Source of the DNA: CAZUZS01 sp964624795
GTDB taxonomy: Bacteria > Calditrichota > Calditrichia > RBG-13-44-9
DNA length: 11,704 nucleotides
NCBI GenBank assembly: GCA_964624795.1
Contig: CAZUZS010000105.1
Span: 1 to 11,704 of the forward strand
Reading direction: 5' to 3'
The position numbers and the translations under genes are program-made. Below are positions 6,157 to 11,704 of this stretch, in pieces. Under the pieces are notes generated by a model. That model was not told the DNA's origin. It did not search any database and was given only the letters and a program-made list of their open reading frames with translations. The first letter of the stretch is position 1. Every line of letters starts with the position of its first letter.

Positions 6157-7253
6157 TGGATGGCCTGCCAATGTCTTTCTTTACGGGAGTTGTGTTGCTT
6201 GTTTACCTTTCTTATCTCACGTGGCTTTGGACCGGTTTAAAAAGTGCTGCTTGCGGACAGCCGGCATCAACATCTGAGAGATACACGCCATTTTCAATTA
6301 TCATCGCAGCGCATAATGAGGAAGAAACGATTGGTGAAACGCTGCGAAGTTTGTCAGGTCAACAATATGCGCGGGAATATTTTGAAATCATCGTTGTTGC
6401 CGACCGCTGCACCGACCGCACGGCGGAAATCGTGCGGAATTTCACGGCGGAATTCAGTGTGCTGAATTTGATCGAAATCGATGACGTTCCGGAAGGGATC
6501 TCGCCCAAGAAAAACGCCTTGCAAAAGGGATTGGCAGCTGCAAAGTTTGAAAATCTAATCCTGATGGATGCCGATTGTATTGCCGGCAAAGATTACCTGT
6601 CCGTTTTCAATTCCCATTTTTTTGGCGGTTCGCAGTTGGTTGTGAATATTCCGAAGGTCCGCTTCTCCCAAAGCCTGTTGCACCGCTACCTGCTGCCGGA
6701 ACGCCTGGTTACCTGGAGTATCGCCGCTGCCGGGGTAGGTCATCGCCGGCCTTTTCTGGCATTTGGCGGGAGCTGGGCTTACACGCGCGAGTTGTTTACG
6801 GCGGCGGGCGGGATGGGCGAAATCGCCAAATCGCTGAGCGGGGATGACGATCTGCTGATTTATAGAATGGGGCGGCTGCGGCCAAACATGGCAGTTTGCC
6901 TGGATCCCCGGGGGTGGGTGACAACCGGTTTGCCTTCGACCTGGAAGGAATTCTTCTTCCAGCGGCGGCGGCATCATTCCGCCGGAAAATTCTATTCGAC
7001 CGGTGTGCAAATCGGATATGCCGGTTTCCACCTCAGCAATCTTCTGCTGTGGCTTATTCCGATATTCGCTCCCGTCGCGGCTTTTGCCTTGCTGGCAAAA
7101 TTTTGCGCAGACTTTTTTGTATTGAAATCTGCGGGCAAGGTCTTCCGGGAACCGGTTCATTTTACCCACTTCGCGATTTTCGAGATTAGTTACCTGGTCC
7201 ACAATTTTCTTATCGCGCCGCTGGGCTTTATCGGGAAGGTACGCTGGAAATGA
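6156..7253 (+). CDS. Membrane-bound family 2 glycosyltransferase
   Basis: A GT-A fold glycosyltransferase expected to move a sugar from a nucleotide-sugar donor to a lipid or polysaccharide acceptor at the cytosolic face of the inner membrane. Of 365 residues, about 6-24 form an N-terminal membrane helix. The catalytic domain begins with FSIIIAAHNEEE at 46-57, carries the metal-binding DAD at 138-140, the acidic GDDD at 229-232, and QRRRHH at 269-274 in the place of the Q-x-x-R-W motif of processive enzymes. Two hydrophobic stretches near 290-325 and 338-358 look like C-terminal membrane helices. The ATG shares its first base with the NAD kinase stop; ATG 6171 is an in-frame alternative, and neither start has a clear ribosome binding site, consistent with coupling. 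Donor and acceptor cannot be inferred, and no other polysaccharide genes are nearby. Confidence 0.88.
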   Translation: MDGLPMSFFTGVVLLVYLSYLTWLWTGLKSAACGQPASTSERYTPFSIIIAAHNEEETIGETLRSLSGQQYAREYFEIIVVADRCTDRTAEIVRNFTAEFSVLNLIEIDDVPEGISPKKNALQKGLAAAKFENLILMDADCIAGKDYLSVFNSHFFGGSQLVVNIPKVRFSQSLLHRYLLPERLVTWSIAAAGVGHRRPFLAFGGSWAYTRELFTAAGGMGEIAKSLSGDDDLLIYRMGRLRPNMAVCLDPRGWVTTGLPSTWKEFFFQRRRHHSAGKFYSTGVQIGYAGFHLSNLLLWLIPIFAPVAAFALLAKFCADFFVLKSAGKVFREPVHFTHFAIFEISYLVHNFLIAPLGFIGKVRWK

Positions 7254-7326
7254 ATTGGAAAATCCGGTTCACTGGAGAACGGTTCTTTGGCCGATGTTTA
7301 AAGGGTGAGCGGTCGTGACAGACGGA

Positions 7327-7380
7327 GCGATTAAGAGAGTGTCGCCAAATCGGCTGCGTCAAGAATAGGAACTTAATCGC
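7327..7380. repeat. 9-base inverted repeat after the glycosyltransferase
   Basis: GCGATTAAG (7327-7335) and CTTAATCGC (7372-7380) are perfect complements 36 bases apart; between them lies a small GCC/GGC hairpin (7344-7354). It could be a structured 3' end, a small RNA or a repeat. No T-run follows the second arm, so a factor-independent terminator is not supported. Confidence 0.4.
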
Positions 7381-7441
7381 CGGTTATCCATTTTATTCCA
7401 AAAGAGCTGATGAACAACCGCAAATCGAAATTACCGGGGGA

Positions 7442-7463
7442 ATTGCACAATTGTCCGTGCAAT
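7442..7463. promoter_or_regulatory. 7-base inverted repeat upstream of the YyaL-like gene
   Basis: ATTGCAC-AATTGTCC-GTGCAAT has perfect 7-base arms and an 8-base centre, the size of a dimeric regulator site. It lies just upstream of the -10 candidate at 7485, covering the -35 area, where a repressor or activator could act. The binding protein is unknown. Confidence 0.35.
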
Positions 7464-7481
7464 CGCGTGTCATCCGTTTTT

Positions 7482-7490
7482 TGCGATAAT
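7482..7490 (+). promoter_or_regulatory. Candidate extended -10 promoter for the YyaL-like gene
   Basis: TGCGATAAT matches the extended -10 pattern TG-N-TATAAT with one mismatch. No -35 sequence is visible at the right distance, which extended -10 promoters can tolerate. The predicted start near 7497 would leave a leader of about 34 bases. Confidence 0.35.
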
Positions 7491-7530
7491 CATCTCAGAC
7501 AATCCCTGGAAACGGAAAGGAAAGTTGACC

Positions 7531-9630
7531 ATGCCCGATTCTGCAAAAAGAGATCATGAACATACAAATCGGCTGATCCATGAGAAAAGCCCGTATCTAC
7601 AGCAGCACGCCCACAACCCGGTGGACTGGTATCCGTGGGGGGCGGAAGCATTCGAAATGGCCCGACAGGAGAACAAGCTGGTTTTTCTGAGCATCGGCTA
7701 CTCCGCCTGCCACTGGTGCCACGTGATGGCCCATGAATCGTTCGAGAACGACACCATCGCCCAGATTATGAATAAGAATTTTGTGAATATCAAAGTGGAC
7801 AGGGAAGAATACCCTGATGTCGACCATCTCTATCAGACTTTTGTGCAAATGACCACCGGGCGCGGCGGCTGGCCGCTTTCCGTTTTTTTGACGCCGGACC
7901 AGGTTCCGTTTTATGGTGGAACTTACTTTCCCGCGGATCGCAAATACGGGATGATCAGTTTCACGGAGCTGCTTTTCAAGATAAGGGATATTTACAAAAC
8001 GGAGCCGGAGCGGATTGAGAATAGCGCGGCAGAAATTAAGAATGCCCTTACCAGATTAGACGAACTGGAGGGATCGCAGGAGTTGCCGGATCCCGATCGG
8101 GCAATCGGCAATCTTTACAGCCATTTGGAGAATTCTTTTGATGCCCGCTTTGGCGGATTTAGCAGCGCCCCCAAGTTTCCCAGCGCAGCGGGAATTGATT
8201 TTTTGTTGAGTCACTATTTCCATACCGGTAACTCGCAGGCGCGCCACATGGCGCTGTTCACCCTTCGCAATATGGCGGAGGGCGGCATGTACGACCAGGT
8301 TGGCGGCGGTTTTCATCGTTATTCCACCGATGCTTTCTGGCTGGTTCCTCATTTCGAAAAGATGCTGTACGACAATGCGTTGCTCATCCCGGTTTACGTA
8401 AATGCCTACCGGCTTTCCGGCGAGGATATTTTTCTTCGCGTTGCGAAAGAAAGTGCCGATTTTGTGCTGCGGGAATTGCGGGATCCGAAGGGCGGATTTT
8501 ATTCCACACTGGATGCGGACAGCGAAGGCGTGGAGGGAAAATATTACGTCTGGAAATATGACGAAGTTGAGGAATTGCTGGAAACAGATGAGTTCAGGCA
8601 CTTCTGCGCATATTTTGATATAACGCCTGACGGGAATTTTGAGAGTGCCAACATTCTGCATATTGCCCAGCCGCCGGACGAATTGGCTGAAAACAATTCA
8701 ATGACCCCGGAGCTTCTCAGCGGGAAGATTGAATCTGCCCGGCAAAGGCTTTTTGCCGCCCGCCAAAAACGGGTTCGTCCCGGCCTTGATGATAAGATTT
8801 TGGCCGACTGGAACGGGATGATGATTTCAGCCCTCTGGTACGTTTACCAGGCAACCGGGGAAGATGAATATCGCAAAGCAGCGGAAAAGGCAGTCGCGTT
8901 TATTCAAAAGAATTACATTCAGAATTCCACAATCCTGGCGCATTTTATAAAGGGGAAGGATGATGCGGTAATCGGTTACCTGGATGACTACGCCTATTTT
9001 ATCCAGGCATTAATCGACGGTTTCGAAACTGTTCAAAATCCTGCTTACCTGCAACAGGCAATTGATCTGGCAGATCACGTCAACAAGAATTTTCGGGATG
9101 AAAAGGATGGCGGATTCTACTCTGCCAGTGCGCATGGGAACACGACATTTACCCGCATGAAACAGCAGTTTAATGCGTCCACGCCACCAGGCAGCAGTAT
9201 TTTCTGCTTGACCCTGCTGCGACTGCATGCCTACACCGGCAATGAGGTTTACCTGCAACAGGCGGAAGAGATTTTCAAGCTTTACAAACAGGATATCGAA
9301 GCCCGCGGTGAAGCATTGCCTTCCCTGGTGCGCGCTTATACCTACCGTCACTATTCACCGGTGGAGATCACGGTTTCTTTCCCGGAGAATGGATCGCAGC
9401 GGGAATTTGATGATACGCTTTTCAGCCTGTTCGTGCCTGACCGGGTGGTAGCAAGAATTTCAAAAAACCATCAACCAGCGGGGATAGACCCCGGTTTATG
9501 GAAAGACCGGCAGGCAAAGGACAATAAGCCGGCGGCATTTGTTTGTTACCGGCAAACCTGCTCGCTTCCGCTGTCCGATCCCGAAGAGATTCGCAAAACC
9601 ATAGAAGAATTAGGTTTGAACATCACCTGA
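7531..9630 (+). CDS. YyaL/SPATA20 family thioredoxin-like protein
   Basis: A 699-residue cytosolic protein of the family that includes B. subtilis YyaL and animal SPATA20 (N-terminal domain DUF255). The thioredoxin-like domain occupies about residues 10-165: SPYLQQHAHNPVDWYPW, then SACHWCHVM at 58-66 with the CHWC pair C60/C63, and RGGWPLSVFL from 111, with cis-proline P115. The rest resembles the (alpha/alpha)6 barrel of N-acylglucosamine 2-epimerase-like proteins, with family motifs LDADSEG at 327-333, LDDKILADWNG at 419-429 and the GYLDDYAYF segment near 485. Length matches the bacterial family, and no export signal is seen. The ATG at 7531 is preferred over TTG 7525 because GGAAAGGA at 7514-7521 is correctly spaced from it. 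The family's biochemical activity is not established; a sugar-related or redox role is only suggested by its folds. It appears to be monocistronic. Confidence 0.95.
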   Translation: MPDSAKRDHEHTNRLIHEKSPYLQQHAHNPVDWYPWGAEAFEMARQENKLVFLSIGYSACHWCHVMAHESFENDTIAQIMNKNFVNIKVDREEYPDVDHLYQTFVQMTTGRGGWPLSVFLTPDQVPFYGGTYFPADRKYGMISFTELLFKIRDIYKTEPERIENSAAEIKNALTRLDELEGSQELPDPDRAIGNLYSHLENSFDARFGGFSSAPKFPSAAGIDFLLSHYFHTGNSQARHMALFTLRNMAEGGMYDQVGGGFHRYSTDAFWLVPHFEKMLYDNALLIPVYVNAYRLSGEDIFLRVAKESADFVLRELRDPKGGFYSTLDADSEGVEGKYYVWKYDEVEELLETDEFRHFCAYFDITPDGNFESANILHIAQPPDELAENNSMTPELLSGKIESARQRLFAARQKRVRPGLDDKILADWNGMMISALWYVYQATGEDEYRKAAEKAVAFIQKNYIQNSTILAHFIKGKDDAVIGYLDDYAYFIQALIDGFETVQNPAYLQQAIDLADHVNKNFRDEKDGGFYSASAHGNTTFTRMKQQFNASTPPGSSIFCLTLLRLHAYTGNEVYLQQAEEIFKLYKQDIEARGEALPSLVRAYTYRHYSPVEITVSFPENGSQREFDDTLFSLFVPDRVVARISKNHQPAGIDPGLWKDRQAKDNKPAAFVCYRQTCSLPLSDPEEIRKTIEELGLNIT

Positions 9631-9677
9631 TTCGGCGCAAAGCAAGCCGACAATTCGCAGCAGTTGCATTTTTCCAT
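9546..9677 (-). CDS. Possible 43-residue Cys-rich small ORF antisense to the YyaL-like 3' end
   Basis: On the minus strand, GGGGAGG lies six bases ahead of an ATG at 9677, an unusually good ribosome binding site. The frame begins MEKCNCCELSACFAPNQ, with four cysteines in twelve residues, and ends at 9546 inside the 3' end of the YyaL-like gene. The last 30 or so residues are simply the antisense of conserved coding sequence, which argues against a real protein of this length. No clear minus-strand promoter was found. The upstream leader contains the palindromes at 9686-9698, 9710-9729 and 9727-9750. This could be a true small gene, a remnant, or chance. Confidence 0.2.
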   Translation of the reverse strand: MEKCNCCELSACFAPNQVMFKPNSSMVLRISSGSDSGSEQVCR

Positions 9678-9685
9678 GATTTCCT

Positions 9686-9698
9686 CCCCATTATGGGG
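9686..9698. repeat. CCCCAT-T-ATGGGG hairpin
   Basis: A perfect 6-base inverted repeat with a single-base centre, overlapping the palindrome GGGGCCCC at 9695-9702. It lies 55 bases after the YyaL-like stop. Without a following T-run on either strand it is not a standard terminator. On the minus strand its second arm overlaps the GGGGAGG ribosome binding site of the possible small ORF, so it could mask that site. Confidence 0.45.
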
Positions 9699-9709
9699 CC
9701 CCACTCCTA

Positions 9710-9729
9710 ATTGAGCAAAATTGCTCAAT
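9710..9729. promoter_or_regulatory. 9-base perfect inverted repeat ATTGAGCAA/TTGCTCAAT
   Basis: ATTGAGCAA and TTGCTCAAT are separated by two bases, giving a 20-base near-perfect palindrome. The second arm touches the next palindrome at 9727. It fits a dimeric regulator site or a short hairpin. The cognate factor is unknown. Confidence 0.5.
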
Positions 9730-9750
9730 CTGTGGCCTTAATCACAGATT
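9727..9750. promoter_or_regulatory. CRP/FNR-like inverted repeat ahead of the secreted gene pair
   Basis: AATCTGTG and CACAGATT are perfect 8-base arms with an 8-base centre. Its core, TGTGG-CCTTAA-TCACA at 9731-9746, matches the E. coli CRP pattern TGTGA-N6-TCACA at nine of ten positions. The centre lies about 82 bases upstream of the predicted start near 9821, a distance compatible with class I activation, though that start is itself a guess. Confidence 0.45.
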
Positions 9751-9784
9751 AATTCAATAAATTTAGTTATTTGGTAATAATGTT

Positions 9785-9814
9785 TTGAAGTACCAAAAAT
9801 TTTGTTATTATATT
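9785..9814 (+). promoter_or_regulatory. Candidate promoter for the secreted protein/FecR pair
   Basis: TTGAAG (9785-9790), an 18-base spacer and TATATT (9809-9814) give a plausible sigma70-type promoter with a start near 9821 and a short leader before ATG 9843. TATTAT at 9806-9811 is an alternative -10. The surrounding AT richness makes chance matches likely. Confidence 0.4.
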
Positions 9815-9842
9815 GCGTACAAATCAATCGTAGAGGCTGAAT

Positions 9843-10979
9843 ATGAAATATACCTTAAAAATATTTGTATTGGCTTGCCTCCTTCTTCCCAATTGGTTGT
9901 TGGCAGAAATTATTTTGACCCTGGAGTTAAGCCCGGCAGTGCAAAGTGCCCAGATATTTTATGTCGGTGATTTTAATTTTACACAAACCGGATCGGCGCC
10001 CAATATTTTTAATCTGCGGATTAATAATGATGGAGATTCAGCGGAACGAATCTCGATTCGTTTCAATATGACGTGGAACAATGAGATCGTCGCAGATGCG
10101 CAAACGAACATTTTCGAAATGCCCGCGCATAATGAGGTGACTATTAATTATCAGGATCTAAATGCCGGAGCTGCCATAATTCTCAACAGCCAGGGCGCAC
10201 CTCAGCGCATCGAGTTTGACAGGAATGATTTTAATTTTAACGAATTGCAGAACCAGGTGATTGCAACCGGCAAGCTGCCTTCCGGCACTTACGTTTTTCG
10301 CCTCGAAGCCGTTCCCGAGAATAATCCCGGTGCGGTTGTGAACAGTGCGGTACAAACAATTACCATCACCAATCCAACTACCCTGGAGCCGCTTTATCCC
10401 GGAAATCGCGTGAGCGAAAAAATGTTGATAGAAGTGCCCACCCCGTTTCCAAATTTCCTGTGGCAATCCGATGCGCAGTTGTTCGACCTCTTCGTTTATG
10501 AAAAATATGCTGAAGATGAATCCATCCAGGATGTGCTGAGCCATGATCCCATGCTTCATATTGAGAATTACCCCAACCAGGTTTTTCAATATCCGGCGGA
10601 TCCTTCTCCATTGACATTTGATTTGACTGGAGGCGGTAGCGTGGGGCCCATCCGGCTGCTGGAGCCGGGGCATATTTACTACTGGTATGTGCAGGCCATC
10701 ATTCCGGCATCTTCAGGAAATGTCGATCTCAACAGCGATGTTTACCAGTTCAAGCTCACCGATTCCCAGCAAGACCTGTCCAACAGCAACCTGATTCTCG
10801 TCTACCTGCGGCAAATATTGGGAGACAGATACGAACAATACATGAGCGCGCTGCAGGGCTACGAGCCCGACGGCACGATTCTATTGAACAAAACCCCGGT
10901 GGACCCGGAAACGCTGATCGAATTCATCACCAAAATAAATCAGAATAAAATTGATATTCAGAGTATTCATATCGACTAA
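9843..10979 (+). CDS. Secreted beta-rich protein of unknown function
   Basis: I do not recognise the family. The 378-residue protein starts with a signal peptide (about 1-21, core FVLACLLLPNWLLA), so it is exported. Residues 22 to about 175 alternate hydrophobic and polar residues, as in Ig-like beta sandwiches, and end in a TITITNP strand. About 195-300 resemble a fibronectin-III-like domain: PFPNFLW near 201-207, LFDLFVYEK, and IYYWYVQA near 277-284. The last 70 residues are probably helical and end without an anchor or sorting signal. No catalytic motif or lipobox is seen. GAGG at 9833-9836, six bases from the ATG, supports the start. A FecR-domain gene begins 20 bases after the stop, so the two probably form an operon and may work together in the envelope. 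Possible regulatory palindromes lie 93 to 157 bases upstream. Confidence 0.88.
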   Translation: MKYTLKIFVLACLLLPNWLLAEIILTLELSPAVQSAQIFYVGDFNFTQTGSAPNIFNLRINNDGDSAERISIRFNMTWNNEIVADAQTNIFEMPAHNEVTINYQDLNAGAAIILNSQGAPQRIEFDRNDFNFNELQNQVIATGKLPSGTYVFRLEAVPENNPGAVVNSAVQTITITNPTTLEPLYPGNRVSEKMLIEVPTPFPNFLWQSDAQLFDLFVYEKYAEDESIQDVLSHDPMLHIENYPNQVFQYPADPSPLTFDLTGGGSVGPIRLLEPGHIYYWYVQAIIPASSGNVDLNSDVYQFKLTDSQQDLSNSNLILVYLRQILGDRYEQYMSALQGYEPDGTILLNKTPVDPETLIEFITKINQNKIDIQSIHID

Positions 10980-10999
10980 AAAGGCACAAAGAGGTACCT

Positions 11000-11686
11000 A
11001 TGCAAATCACTTACAGGATCTACCGGAATGTTTTGCTTTTTATTTTGATCGCGTCCTTTGCGTATGGGGCGGACCCGGTGGCGGTGATTGTAAAAACAGC
11101 CGGGAAGGGAGAATTGACACGCAGCAGTGCGCCCACCAAAGTGATAGATCTCTCCAAAGGCACTGTGCTCTACGATGGCGACAAAATTCATACATTCAAA
11201 GGATCGTTCTGCGCGATCAAGTTTATCGATGATAAGAGTCTGTTGCGTGTTAAAGAAAATTCTACCTGCGTCATCGAGGGTTCTCGCGAGAAAGACTATA
11301 TAAACAAGAATATTATAGTTGAAGTCGGGAGTTTCTTTGCCAGCCTGTTCAAGCAGCGCGGGAAATTCACGGTCACCACGCCAACCTCTGTGGCATCGGT
11401 GAAGGGGACGCAGTTCTGGACGGTGCAGTTTTCGGACGGTCATACGATGTATATCGGAATCGAGGGGCTGATTGATTTAACGAATGACGCCGGCCGTGTT
11501 CTCCTCCGTTCGGGGCAAACTGCGGTTTACACTTCCCGGAACCAGTTGCCGGAAATCAGGCTCACGCGGGACGGCGAGATTCCCTCCGATGAGGAGGGAT
11601 TTGGATCGCAGAAAACGCTGGAAATCGAATTTAAGGATGCCAGCGGGCAAACCAGAAAGCTGATGATTGATTATACCGAACAGTAA
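11000..11686 (+). CDS. Secreted FecR-domain protein
   Basis: A 228-residue protein with an N-terminal signal peptide (about 1-23, core VLLFILIASFAYG) and then a FecR-type beta domain: DLSKGTVLYDGDKIHT, the FCAIKFIDDKSLLRV strand, and the hallmark TPTSVASVKGTQFWTV, followed by IGIEGLIDL and LLRSGQTAVYT. Classical FecR is an anti-sigma regulator with a cytosolic N-terminal helix bundle and one membrane span. Here the domain follows directly after a cleavable-looking signal, with no cytosolic part and no FecI sigma gene in view, so a periplasmic or surface structural or ligand-binding role is more likely than anti-sigma activity. GAGG at 10991-10994 supports the start. It lies 20 bases after the preceding secreted protein gene. 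The acidic C-terminal tail after about residue 185 is not recognised. Only 18 bases of the window follow. Confidence 0.9.
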   Translation: MQITYRIYRNVLLFILIASFAYGADPVAVIVKTAGKGELTRSSAPTKVIDLSKGTVLYDGDKIHTFKGSFCAIKFIDDKSLLRVKENSTCVIEGSREKDYINKNIIVEVGSFFASLFKQRGKFTVTTPTSVASVKGTQFWTVQFSDGHTMYIGIEGLIDLTNDAGRVLLRSGQTAVYTSRNQLPEIRLTRDGEIPSDEEGFGSQKTLEIEFKDASGQTRKLMIDYTEQ

Positions 11687-11704
11687 TTCCCGGAACCGCT
11701 AAGC

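Noticed and set aside
5407..6171. Minus-strand open frame of 254 codons
   Set aside because: Antisense of NAD kinase, whose motifs are unmistakable on the + strand.
8056..8661. Minus-strand open frame of 201 codons
   Set aside because: Antisense of the barrel domain of the YyaL-like protein; no motifs.
9686..9729. Rho-independent terminator for the YyaL-like gene
   Set aside because: Hairpins are present, but neither is followed by a T-run in the + direction.
10976..11443. Minus-strand open frame of 155 codons
   Set aside because: Antisense of the FecR-domain gene, with no recognisable features.
1..11704. CRISPR array, tRNA, rRNA, insertion sequence or phage attachment site
   Set aside because: No regularly repeated 25-40 base units, no cloverleaf or rRNA-like sequence, and no transposase or integrase were seen on reading both strands.

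Overview
The window reads as an ordinary bacterial chromosome segment with a few accessory features. All eight confidently called genes lie on the + strand, and the main ones are roughly half G+C. The taxon cannot be fixed from the sequence alone. The combination of a secreted NHLRC2-like thioredoxin/NHL protein, a YyaL/SPATA20-like protein, GTCCC/GGGAC palindromic intergenic repeats and secreted Ig-like plus FecR proteins fits an environmental Gram-negative, perhaps of the Bacteroidetes/Calditrichota/KSB1 type. This is inference only. No tRNA, rRNA, CRISPR array, transposase or integrase is visible.

Layout. 7-1722: an AMP-forming long-chain acyl-CoA synthetase. 1723-2194: a 470-base intergenic stretch with a CACGAA triplet repeat, three evenly spaced GTCCC/GGGAC hairpins and an operator-like inverted repeat. 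2195-4240: a secreted NHLRC2-type thioredoxin/NHL-propeller protein. 4372-5061: a small AT-rich two-gene module, a VapC-like PIN toxin followed by a 60-residue charged putative antitoxin, possibly read from a leaderless transcript. 5062-5265: an intergenic region with a nested inverted repeat and a sigma70-like promoter. 5266-6156 and 6156-7253: NAD kinase overlapping a membrane-bound family 2 glycosyltransferase. 7254-7530: intergenic with two inverted repeats and an extended -10-like promoter. 7531-9630: a YyaL/SPATA20 thioredoxin/(alpha/alpha)6-barrel protein. 9631-9842: AT-rich intergenic with three palindromes, one close to a CRP/FNR-type half-site pair, and a possible small Cys-rich minus-strand ORF. 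9843-10979 and 11000-11686: a probable operon of a secreted beta-rich protein of unknown function and a secreted FecR-domain protein.

How the genes relate. Acyl-CoA synthesis, NADP supply and the glycosyltransferase are general metabolism or envelope functions, with no visible common pathway. Two separate proteins carry N-terminal thioredoxin folds attached to large repeat or barrel domains, one predicted exported and one cytosolic. The last two genes look like an envelope pair; the FecR protein has neither a FecI sigma gene beside it nor an anti-sigma architecture. The best candidates for undescribed biology are that secreted pair, the structured palindromic region ahead of it, and the exported NHLRC2-like protein.
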